Shown piece after piece: positions 7,648 through 13,238 of a stretch of DNA of 13,238 nucleotides. A program made the position numbers and the translations under genes. The notes below the pieces were generated by a model. The model was not told the origin of the DNA and made no database searches. It was given only the letters and a program-made list of their open reading frames with translations. The stretch spans positions 1 to 13,238 of the forward strand of contig CAZVQJ010000063.1 of assembly GCA_964629165.1 (NCBI GenBank), given 5' to 3'. This DNA is from CAWVVV01 sp964629165 (GTDB lineage: Bacteria > Verrucomicrobiota > Verrucomicrobiia > Opitutales > Oceanipulchritudinaceae). How positions within the stretch are numbered: the stretch's first letter is position 1; every line of letters begins with the position of its first letter.

Positions 7648-8443
7648 TGATCATAATTCCGCCACTTCCCCTTCCCGATGCGCGCTCGTAACGCTCGCCA
7701 TTGGGAAGCTGGATTATTTCGCGCGGACCAGCGAGCTGATGCGTCGATGGGCCGAACGCGAAGGATGGGACTTCCACGTCATTCGGCAGCGACGCCTTCG
7801 CCACAACCCGAATTGGCCGCGGCGACGATACGCCATTCATCTCGAGAAATACCAGCTCTTCGATTACTTTAACCAGTACGACCGGATCCTTTACCTCGAC
7901 GCGGACATCCTGGTGAAACCCGCTGCCCCCAGCCCGTTTTCCCTCGTCCCGGAAGAAGCCATCGGCGCCGTCTGGGATGATGTCGGGGAAGACGCCTGGA
8001 AACGGGAGGAAGAACTCGTCAAACTCGAACAACAACAGGGTCCTCTCCCCCTCGCCGACCGCGAGGCTCCCCATTTTTTCAATGCTGGCGTGCTCGTGAT
8101 GAGCCGCGTTCACCAGCCGCTCTGGATCTTTGACCGCAATGCCTTTATCCGCGGTCGCTGGCCCGACCAATCGCTGCTGAATTATCGTGTCTTGCGCGAA
8201 GAGGTTCCTGTCTGCGATCTCGGTTCGTCCTTCAATCGGATGCCGGTCCACGGGAAGAACTGGCAGGATGCGGCCTGGAGGCGATCGGCCTGGCTCACCC
8301 ACTACGCGAGCCAGCCCGCGAAGAAACAACTCTGGGAGGATCTTCCCCACTTCGAGCAGGCATGGAAAGATGCGGCCCAACCCTCTGCCCTGAAACGGGT
8401 GCCGCATGGGCGCCCCAATGCGCTTTCCGCCGGTAAGGCCTAG
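7640..8443 (+). CDS. Glycosyltransferase family 8-like (GT-A fold)
   Basis: A predicted 267-residue glycosyltransferase with the GT8-like layout. CALVTLAIGKLDYFART (14-30) forms the first nucleotide-binding strand. RILYLDADILVK has the metal-binding DxD at D87 and D89. FFNAGVLVMSR (146-156) is the family FNAG motif. DQSLLN (176-181), SSFNRM (196-201) and a late His221 (LTHYAS) match the usual acceptor and second metal-ligand positions. A Mn2+-dependent transfer from a UDP-sugar is the family norm. ATG 7640 is the first plausible in-frame start after the upstream gene's stop; no Shine-Dalgarno is visible, and a 5-codon minicistron overlaps this start by ATGA, so coupling is possible. The tail after about 245 is poorly conserved-looking. 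Acceptor and sugar are unknown. Confidence 0.85.
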   Translation: MTFDHNSATSPSRCALVTLAIGKLDYFARTSELMRRWAEREGWDFHVIRQRRLRHNPNWPRRRYAIHLEKYQLFDYFNQYDRILYLDADILVKPAAPSPFSLVPEEAIGAVWDDVGEDAWKREEELVKLEQQQGPLPLADREAPHFFNAGVLVMSRVHQPLWIFDRNAFIRGRWPDQSLLNYRVLREEVPVCDLGSSFNRMPVHGKNWQDAAWRRSAWLTHYASQPAKKQLWEDLPHFEQAWKDAAQPSALKRVPHGRPNALSAGKA

Positions 8444-8561
8444 ACCAACCACGGCCGGAGGTGACTGCGTTCGTCGGTCCCTCGGCCCATCTTTGCGGCT
8501 CCGACCGATCGCCCCGATTCCGGGATCCGCAGTCCCCTCACGCCTCGCAGCACAACAACGT
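8444..8561. other. Convergent intergenic gap, no clear terminator
   Basis: The GT8 gene (plus) and the P-type ATPase gene (minus) converge here across 118 bp. A short CCCG/CGGG stem with a 4-nt loop lies near 8514-8525, but there is no T-run on either strand. Nothing else was recognised; a Rho-dependent end is possible. Confidence 0.4.
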
Positions 8562-10469
8562 CTAGCCGGCTTCCTTCGCCTCATCCGAGGCCGATCGCCG
8601 AGCGGCGGGCCATAAGAGGCGCATCCCGTTTGCGATCACGATCAAGACGGAGAGCTGGTGGATCAACATCCCGCCCGCCATATGGATGTGTCCGGTAAAT
8701 ACGCCGAGGAGCAGGCCCGCAACCGTCACCATCGCGATGACGAGGTTCTGGCGCATATTGCGCAAGGTGGCCCGCGAGACCTCCAGGGCCTCATTGATCT
8801 TGCCGAGATCGTTGCTCATGAGCGCGATGTCAGCGGTTTCGATCGCCACATCACTGCCCGCTGCGCCCATTGCGAGACTCGTGTCCGCCGCCGCGAGGGC
8901 CGGCGCATCGTTGATCCCGTCTCCAATCATCGCGACGTGATAACCTTCCGCGCGCAGCTGGCGAATATGGTCAAGTTTCTCCTCTGGGAGGAGGCCCGCA
9001 TGAACCTCGTCGATGCCAGCTTCACCGGCGATCTTCCGCGCGGGCTGCAGCTGGTCACCGGTCAACATCACGACCTTCTGCAGGCCCGCCTGTTTGAACC
9101 GATCGATCATGCTCCTGGCAGTCGGCCGGATGCCGTCAGACAGCCCAAGGATGCCGATGGACCGGCCATCGAGGGCGACGAGAACTGGCGTCGCGCCCCG
9201 CTCAAGGAGTCGGTCGAGACCCGCCGTGGCCTCTGCTTCGAGGACAATCCCCTGCCGGTCGAAGAGCTTCCGGCTGCCGACCGTGATTTGCCTGCCTTCA
9301 TGCTTCGCCGAGACACCCATCCCGGCAACCTCGTCGACGCGGTCGGGAGTGGGCAACGGCCCCTCGCCGAGAGCGGCGTCCACGATCGGACGACTCAATG
9401 GGTGATCCGAGCCTCGCTCTGCGATCGCCGCCCAACGCAAAACCTCTTCTTCCTTCCTCTCGCCAAGCACAACGATTTCGGAGAGACGCGGTTTGCCTTC
9501 CGTCAGCGTACCGGTTTTGTCGAGCGCGAGGGCGGTGATGCGCCCCGCGTTTTCAAGGTGTTCGCCTCCCTTCACAAGGATGCCTGCCCGGGCGGCGCGA
9601 CCGATGCCCGCGACAATCGATACCGGTGTCGAAATCACGAGCGCACCCGGGCATCCCACGACCAGAAGCGTGAGCGCGAGGCGCACATCGCCGGTCAGGA
9701 CAAAGGTGCCGATGGAAAGCACAAAGATCATCGGCGTATACCATTGGGCGAACCGCTCGATCAACCGCTGGGTCGGTGGCTTTTCCTCCTGTGCCTCTTC
9801 GACGCGCTGAATAATCCTCGCCAGCGTCGTGTCCACCCCCACCCCCTTCGTGTGGACATGGAGCAGTCCGTTAACGGCGATGGTCCCCGCGTGCACCCGA
9901 CTGCCACGGGCCTTTTCAGCTGGCATCGACTCCCCCGTGATGGCCGCCTCGTCAACGGCAGCGGTGCCCTCGATCACTTCACCATCGACGGGGATCCGCT
10001 GGCCCGCCTTGACGAGCACCGTCTCTCCGCGCTGCACCTCGTTGGCAGCCATCTCGACCGGCTCCCCGTCGCGGAGGACCGTCGCCATTGTCGGGGCCGC
10101 GTTAATGAGTTCCTTGAGCGCTCCCCGCGTGTAGCGCATCGTGCGCATTTCCAACCAGGCGCCGAGATTGAAAAGAAAGGTGACCGCAGCCGCCTCCCAA
10201 TACTCGCCGATCACCAACGCTCCAGCCGCCGCTACCGTTACCAGCAACTCAATGCTCAGATGCGGAATCCGCAGCGCGCGGACGGCACGAAGGGCAATCT
10301 CCGATCCAGCCATCACGGCGGCCACCGCCATCAGAATCGCCCCCGTTGATTCCGCCGCGAAACCGTGGGAGGCGATCAGGGCCAGCAGGATCAGGCTGCC
10401 ACTGCCGATGGTCGTCCCCAGGCGGCGTTTGGCCGGGTGCTTGAGTTTCGTGATGAGTCGGGTGATCAT
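8562..10469 (-). CDS. P1B-type heavy-metal translocating ATPase with CPG motif
   Basis: A 635-residue inner-membrane ATPase that moves a metal ion across the membrane at the cost of ATP. It has the P-type signature DKTGTLTEGK (phosphorylated D317), TGES at 178-181 in the actuator domain, SDHP with the P1B-specific His-Pro at 356-357, and GDGINDAP at 516-523. About eight helices are expected, near 24-38, 43-61, 72-86, 91-107, 246-261, 264-287, 577-594 and 599-617. The metal-site motif in helix 6 is GCPGALVISTPV, CPG at 273-275 rather than CPC, SPC, TPC or CPH. Helix 8 has HQLSVLIVIANGMRLL, with Gln605 where Zn/Cd pumps often carry an acidic residue. There is no N-terminal metal-binding domain; a separate HMA protein is encoded 75 bp upstream. 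ATG 10469 is preferred because GGGAGA lies 9 nt before it; an ATG at 10490 would add 7 residues. Family certain, metal uncertain (Cd/Zn/Co-type export is the default guess). Confidence 0.93.
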   Translation of the reverse strand: MITRLITKLKHPAKRRLGTTIGSGSLILLALIASHGFAAESTGAILMAVAAVMAGSEIALRAVRALRIPHLSIELLVTVAAAGALVIGEYWEAAAVTFLFNLGAWLEMRTMRYTRGALKELINAAPTMATVLRDGEPVEMAANEVQRGETVLVKAGQRIPVDGEVIEGTAAVDEAAITGESMPAEKARGSRVHAGTIAVNGLLHVHTKGVGVDTTLARIIQRVEEAQEEKPPTQRLIERFAQWYTPMIFVLSIGTFVLTGDVRLALTLLVVGCPGALVISTPVSIVAGIGRAARAGILVKGGEHLENAGRITALALDKTGTLTEGKPRLSEIVVLGERKEEEVLRWAAIAERGSDHPLSRPIVDAALGEGPLPTPDRVDEVAGMGVSAKHEGRQITVGSRKLFDRQGIVLEAEATAGLDRLLERGATPVLVALDGRSIGILGLSDGIRPTARSMIDRFKQAGLQKVVMLTGDQLQPARKIAGEAGIDEVHAGLLPEEKLDHIRQLRAEGYHVAMIGDGINDAPALAAADTSLAMGAAGSDVAIETADIALMSNDLGKINEALEVSRATLRNMRQNLVIAMVTVAGLLLGVFTGHIHMAGGMLIHQLSVLIVIANGMRLLWPAARRSASDEAKEAG

Positions 10470-10544
10470 GATGCGCGTTCTCCCATCCATGGCCCGCCGG
10501 ATGTGAAGGCTGGCGGACTGGGTTCAAGAGCGTGATGGACAGGC

Positions 10545-10784
10545 TCAGAAGGGTGACGGATAGGCTGTGTATCCGGCCTTCTTTACGGTCTCTACAAGGG
10601 TAATGACAGTCGTCATCGTCGGGTCGTGCTCGATTTCGAGGCGACCAGTATTGAAGTGCACTTTCGCCGCTTCCACACCCGACAAGGCGATCAGGGCTTT
10701 TTCGATTCCGGACACACAGGAAGGGCATGAAAGCTCATCGCTGCGCAGGATCGTGCGAGTCGTATTCGTTTTTGTCTCCATCAT
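10545..10784 (-). CDS. Free-standing HMA domain metal-binding protein
   Basis: A 79-residue cytosolic protein that is a single heavy-metal-associated (ferredoxin-like, beta-alpha-beta-beta-alpha-beta) domain, as in CopZ-type chaperones and the N-termini of metal ATPases. The metal site is C20-P-S-C23 (SDELSCPSCVSGIEKAL), followed by LSGVEAAKVHFNTGRLEIEHDP and a C-terminal VKKAGYTAYP, all at the usual places. The start ATG 10784 has AAAGGAG 6 nt upstream, the strongest ribosome site in this window; a second ATG follows directly at 10781. It lies between the DUF6448 gene (43 bp upstream) and the ATPase, which lacks such a domain, so it probably delivers metal to or regulates that ATPase. The CPSC site would suit Cu(I), Zn(II) or Cd(II); which one cannot be told. 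Confidence 0.92.
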   Translation of the reverse strand: MMETKTNTTRTILRSDELSCPSCVSGIEKALIALSGVEAAKVHFNTGRLEIEHDPTMTTVITLVETVKKAGYTAYPSPF

Positions 10785-10827
10785 TTTAAACTCCTTTCAA
10801 GGTTTTCATTGTGGGGTCGTGAACCGT

Positions 10828-11427
10828 TTAATGACCGTGAGGAGATCCATGCCCACCGCCGTGCGTGAGGGTCTCATGGATCGCCTCCACCAGGTGCATG
10901 TACTCCACATACGCCATCACGTAGTCGCGGCCGGCCTCCACGTTCGCTTCCGCCGAAGGGGACTTTGCGAAAGCGGCCGCAAAGCGCTCCTTGATCGCCT
11001 TTTCAACGTTCTCGGCAAGATGCGCGGCAAGATGATCAGCCGAACCTTCGATCAGCGCGTGGTCGGCGGCCGCATAGATCGGCTCGAGATCGCCAACCGG
11101 ACGCAAGCCGGTATAGGGAGCGCCCTCGCCTTCCCGGTGGATCCGTACCAGCGTTTCAAAGAAATATCGGTCCGCCAGTTCAGCCGCTTCTCCGCCCATC
11201 GTCCGCACCTCCATGACGTGCGCAAAGGTCCGCCGAATTTCGGCTTCGTGCTCAGCCTCCACCCATTTGAGGGTCGGGGTGACATCGCCTTCCAGAAGCG
11301 CTTCACGCGCCTGGGCAATGACGGGACCCTCCATCGAGTCACAGTGCGCCCAGGAGACGGACGGGAGTGCCGCGAGTGCCAGACCAAGGGTGGTGAACTT
11401 CTTCAGATTGGAATAGAATGGATTCAT
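10828..11427 (-). CDS. Secreted DUF6448-family protein with His-rich tail
   Basis: A 199-residue protein with a Sec signal peptide: MNPFYSNLKK, then a hydrophobic stretch FTTLGLALAALPS, then SWA with likely cleavage before His28. The mature protein therefore starts HCDSMEGPVI, with a His-Cys pair at or next to its N-terminus. The body is mostly charged helix (EALLEGDVTPTLKWVEAEHE, ADRYFFETLVRIHREGEGAP). It ends HGGGHGSPHGH (189-199), a likely metal-binding tail. I recognise the pattern of the DUF6448 family; its function is not established to my knowledge. It is first in the minus-strand metal operon (HMA protein and P1B ATPase follow) and diverges from an Rrf2 regulator. A periplasmic metal-binding or metal-sensing role is inferred from context and the His tail. 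The ribosome site is weak (purine-rich GAAAAGAAAG). Confidence 0.87.
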   Translation of the reverse strand: MNPFYSNLKKFTTLGLALAALPSVSWAHCDSMEGPVIAQAREALLEGDVTPTLKWVEAEHEAEIRRTFAHVMEVRTMGGEAAELADRYFFETLVRIHREGEGAPYTGLRPVGDLEPIYAAADHALIEGSADHLAAHLAENVEKAIKERFAAAFAKSPSAEANVEAGRDYVMAYVEYMHLVEAIHETLTHGGGHGSPHGH

Positions 11428-11660
11428 CGTGTGCTTTCTTTTCTGCCATCGGTTCCCCGCTGAATTGCAGAGAACCTTGCATGCTCACACTTCACCTCAC
11501 CTAAAAGTGGATGTCAAGGTCCTATTTAAGCCGGAGTGCCCTCCCGGGTTTGAAAGCGGTGTCCCTGAAGACGATTCTGCCCGCTCTCCACGGTTTCCCC
11601 CTGGACCGCAAAAAAGTCCGGTCTTGCTAATTGGATGCGGAAGTCCCATTTAGAGGACCG
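11428..11660. promoter_or_regulatory. Divergent control region between metal operon and Rrf2 regulator
   Basis: This 233-bp gap separates the two divergent units and must carry both promoters. On the minus strand a consensus -35 TTGACA lies at 11517-11512, but no good -10 follows at 16-18 bp. On the plus strand TTGAAA (11550-11555) and GATTCT (11573-11578) are 17 bp apart, a weak candidate. Possible operator elements: GTCC(T/C)ATTTA twice (11519-11528, abutting the minus-strand -35, and 11643-11652, just before the rrf2-like start), with GTCC-N8-GGAC at 11643-11658. A near-palindrome AAGTCCGGTCTT lies at 11614-11625, and GGAC-N9-GTCC at 11603-11619. Binding by the Rrf2 protein is inferred from its position only. 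Confidence 0.45.
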
Positions 11661-12137
11661 ATGAAACTGATTTCCGACACGGTGGAGTATGCCCTGCGTT
11701 CGATCCTCTGGTTGATGCAGCACCCTGAGCGGTTGCAGACTACCCGTCAGATCGCGGCGGGCACCCGGATTCCGGCAGACTATCAATCCAAGGTCCTTCA
11801 GCTCCTGGCCAAAGCCGGGATCGTCCGGGGGCAACGGGGCATTGGGGGTGGCTTTCGTCTGGAGCCGGGCTGCGAGGAGTGGACGATCCTCGATGTGCTC
11901 AATGCGGTCGATCCGCTCCAGCGCATTCATGCCTGCCCGCTCAACCTGGAAGAACATGCGGACTGCCTCTGCCCACTGCACAGCGGCTTGAACAGCGCTG
12001 TCGAGCAAGTGGAAGCGAGTTTCGCCCGTACGCGCATCGCCGACCTGTTGGCACATGAATCGGCGTCGATCCCCCTGGGCATTCGGCGTGAACACTGCCG
12101 GGCAGTCTTTCCGCCGTCTCCCGCTGGAAGTTCCTAA
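11661..12137 (+). CDS. Rrf2-family transcriptional regulator with Cys cluster
   Basis: A 158-residue DNA-binding regulator of the Rrf2 family (relatives: IscR, NsrR, CymR). The N-terminal winged helix is clear: MKLISDTVEYALRSILWLM, then TTRQIAAGTRIPADYQSKVL (recognition region, 27-46) and VRGQRGIGGGFRL (wing, 55-67). The effector part has C92, C102 and C104 (HACPLNLEEHADCLCPL), matching where IscR and NsrR hold their [Fe-S] cluster ligands; C71 is extra. Known members sense Fe-S status, nitric oxide or, without cysteines, cysteine metabolism. ATG 11661 is preferred over an in-frame ATG at 11631 because AGAGGA lies 3-8 nt before it and residue 1 fits the family start. It is divergent from the DUF6448-HMA-ATPase operon, which it probably controls along with itself, and converges on the tRNA-Ala gene 16 bp downstream. 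Confidence 0.93.
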   Translation: MKLISDTVEYALRSILWLMQHPERLQTTRQIAAGTRIPADYQSKVLQLLAKAGIVRGQRGIGGGFRLEPGCEEWTILDVLNAVDPLQRIHACPLNLEEHADCLCPLHSGLNSAVEQVEASFARTRIADLLAHESASIPLGIRREHCRAVFPPSPAGSS

Positions 12138-12157
12138 ACCATTGGTGATCAAATGGT
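12138..12157. other. Short stem-loop between rrf2-like gene and tRNA
   Basis: ACCATT (12138-12143) and AATGGT (12152-12157) form a perfect 6-bp stem around an 8-nt loop, partly using the tRNA's CCA end. On the minus strand it is followed by TTAGG, so it lacks a proper U-run. It might assist tRNA 3' processing or termination. Confidence 0.25.
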
Positions 12158-12229
12158 GGAGCCGATCGGGATCGAACCGACGACCTCTACAATGCCATTG
12201 TAGCGCTCTTCCAACTGAGCTACGGCCCC
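12154..12229 (-). tRNA. tRNA-Ala (anticodon GGC)
   Basis: A 76-nt cloverleaf was folded by hand on the minus strand. The acceptor stem GGGGCCG pairs with CGGCTCC (one G-U), and the discriminator is A with CCA encoded (12156-12154). The D arm is GCTC-AGTTGGAA-GAGC. The anticodon stem CTACA/TGTAG holds the loop ATGGCAT, giving anticodon GGC (12196-12194 on the minus strand), which reads GCC (and GCU) alanine codons. The T arm is GTCGG-TTCGATC-CCGAT. A TTGACG at 12273-12268 could be its -35, but the matching -10 (TTGTGT) is poor. It is divergent from carA. Confidence 0.97.
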
Positions 12230-12394
12230 AAAAAGGAAACGAGGACACAAGGAGGCCGAATCAAGGGCGTCAACCGGAAAAATTGCGATCGAAGCCGCCG
12301 ACCGGCGGAGGGGCCCCATTCGACCCTTGGAATCGCGACGAGTGCTCATTTTCGGTTGCACGGTCGGGCCAACCCCTTTCACGGTATTGCTTTA
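12230..12394. promoter_or_regulatory. Divergent gap between tRNA-Ala and carA
   Basis: This 165-bp gap should carry the promoters of both genes. For the tRNA, TTGACG (12273-12268, minus strand) is a fair -35, with a weak TTGTGT 17 bp on. For carA no convincing -35/-10 pair or ribosome site was seen. There is a CCGCC/GGCGG stem with a 4-nt loop at 12295-12308 and the perfect palindrome GGGGCCCC at 12310-12317. Neither is followed by a T-run, so a pyrimidine attenuator is not demonstrated. Confidence 0.4.
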
Positions 12395-13238
12395 ATGGCA
12401 TCATCCAACGACCGCGCGATCTTTGCCCTCGAGGACGGCAGCTACTTCATCGGAAAAGCAATCGGTGCATCTCGCACGATTGTCGGGGAAGCGGTGTTCA
12501 ACACATCGATGACCGGGTATCAGGAGATCCTCACGGATCCGTCCTACTTCAGTCAGATCGTCACGATGACCGCGCCCCAGATCGGCAACTACGGGATCAA
12601 TCTGGAAGACGTGGAAAGCGACCGCCCGATGGCTTCCGGCCTGGTTGTGCGTGAACTCAGTCCGATCACGAGCAACTGGCGCAGCCAGTCTTCCCTCGAA
12701 GATTACCTGCGCGACAACGGCATCCCGGGCATCTCTGAAGTGGATACGCGAACAATTACGATGCGCCTGCGTGAACACGGGGCGTTGAAGGCGTGTCTTT
12801 CGACCGAAGGCCTCACTCCCGACGAAGCCATTGAGCGAGCGCGGGCATGGCCGGGGCTACTCGGGGTCGATTATGTCCGCGAGGTTACGACGAAAGAGAT
12901 CTATCGATACAATCCGGCCGAACAACCAGTTCCTTTCACGGTGCCGGGAACGAACCTGACAAAGTATCCGGAGCGTTCCCGCCGGTTGCCGATCGTCGCC
13001 TACGACATGGGATTGAAGAAGAATATTCTGCGAAAACTGGTCGCGTACGGGTTTGACGTCACCGTTGTACCGGCTGACACCCCGGCCGAGGTTGTTCGCA
13101 ACCTCGATCCGAAACCATTCGGGGTTTTCATTTCGAACGGCCCGGGGGATCCTGCGGCGGTCACCTATACTCATCGGGCAATCGCGGACCTGATGCCGGA
13201 CTTCCCGATGTTCGGCATTTGCATGGGCCACCAGGTGA
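12395..13238 (+). CDS. carA: Carbamoyl-phosphate synthase small subunit (3' end beyond window)
   Basis: The glutaminase subunit of carbamoyl-phosphate synthase: it hydrolyses glutamine and passes ammonia to the large subunit CarB, which makes carbamoyl phosphate for arginine and pyrimidine synthesis in the cytosol. The 281 visible codons cover the whole N-terminal CarA domain (ALEDGSYFIGKAIGA at 11-25, FNTSMTGYQEILTDPSY at 35-51, VDTRTIT at 116-122). They also cover the first part of the class I glutamine amidotransferase domain (IVAYDMGLKKNILR at 200-213, ISNGPGDP at 246-253). The nucleophile is Cys276 in FGICMGHQ. The catalytic His and Glu lie beyond the window; about 90-100 residues are missing. 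ATG 12395 fits the family N-terminus but has no visible Shine-Dalgarno. carB may follow outside the window. Confidence 0.96.
   Translation, partial: MASSNDRAIFALEDGSYFIGKAIGASRTIVGEAVFNTSMTGYQEILTDPSYFSQIVTMTAPQIGNYGINLEDVESDRPMASGLVVRELSPITSNWRSQSSLEDYLRDNGIPGISEVDTRTITMRLREHGALKACLSTEGLTPDEAIERARAWPGLLGVDYVREVTTKEIYRYNPAEQPVPFTVPGTNLTKYPERSRRLPIVAYDMGLKKNILRKLVAYGFDVTVVPADTPAEVVRNLDPKPFGVFISNGPGDPAAVTYTHRAIADLMPDFPMFGICMGHQV

Noticed and set aside
7499..8584. A 361-codon minus-strand open frame
   Set aside because: Antisense to the GT8-like gene, which has DxD and FNAG motifs; this translation has none.
8658..10349. A 563-codon plus-strand open frame
   Set aside because: Antisense to the P1B ATPase; composition is His/Arg/Asp-rich without any domain.
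10567..11463. A 298-codon plus-strand open frame
   Set aside because: Antisense to the HMA and DUF6448 genes, both of which have clear family features and ribosome sites.
8444..12229. Metal module as a genomic island inserted at the tRNA-Ala 3' end
   Set aside because: The tRNA 3' end does face the module, but there is no integrase and no convincing copy of the tRNA 3' end in the gap at 8444-8561 (only an 8-bp chance match). Base composition looks the same as in the flanks.
11526..12248. A 240-codon minus-strand open frame
   Set aside because: It overlaps the Rrf2 gene in antisense and runs through the tRNA-Ala gene, so it cannot be a real protein gene.
12295..12317. Pyrimidine-responsive attenuator in front of carA
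   Set aside because: A CCGCC/GGCGG stem and a GGGGCCCC palindrome are present, but there is no T-run, no competing antiterminator and no leader peptide that I could find.

Overview
The window is about 60% G+C by eye and densely coded, with short intergenic gaps. It reads as ordinary chromosome rather than phage or plasmid: no integrase, transposase, CRISPR array or rRNA was seen. The flavour of the proteins (a CT398-type zinc-ribbon/coiled-coil protein beside prfB, a DUF6448 protein, the carA sequence) suggests a Verrucomicrobiota-like bacterium, perhaps Opitutae. That assignment is an impression from sequence, not a search result.

Layout. (1) Positions 1-6394, minus strand: a tightly packed run of six genes, read right to left: short-chain dehydrogenase, GT4 glycosyltransferase, zinc-ribbon/coiled-coil protein, peptide chain release factor 2 (prfB), an unassigned ATP-grasp-like protein, and an aldo/keto reductase cut by the window edge. 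The prfB gene carries a textbook autoregulatory +1 frameshift site (GGAGG-UAU-CUU-UGA-C, with UGA as codon 26). (2) Positions 6447-8443, plus strand: a second GT4 glycosyltransferase and a GT8-like glycosyltransferase, divergent from region 1. With the SDR and the first GT4 they look like cell-surface glycan genes. (3) Positions 8562-12137: a metal-handling module. A minus-strand operon encodes a secreted DUF6448 protein with a His-rich tail, a free-standing 79-residue HMA metallochaperone-like domain with a CxxC motif, and a P1B-type heavy-metal ATPase that has no HMA domain of its own and carries CPG instead of CPC in its metal-binding transmembrane helix. A divergent Rrf2-family regulator with a three-cysteine cluster is transcribed away from it across a 233-bp intergenic region holding repeated GTCC motifs and a near-palindrome. 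(4) Positions 12154-12229: tRNA-Ala(GGC), minus strand. (5) From 12395, plus strand: carA, truncated by the window end.

Most interesting is the metal module. A cysteine-bearing Rrf2 sensor, a detached HMA domain, a P1B ATPase with an unusual metal-site motif and a secreted His-rich DUF6448 protein together look like a small metal (or metal/redox) homeostasis system whose substrate cannot be read from known motif classes. Several long ORFs antisense to real genes (up to 823 codons) are shadows of G+C-rich coding sequence and are not annotated.
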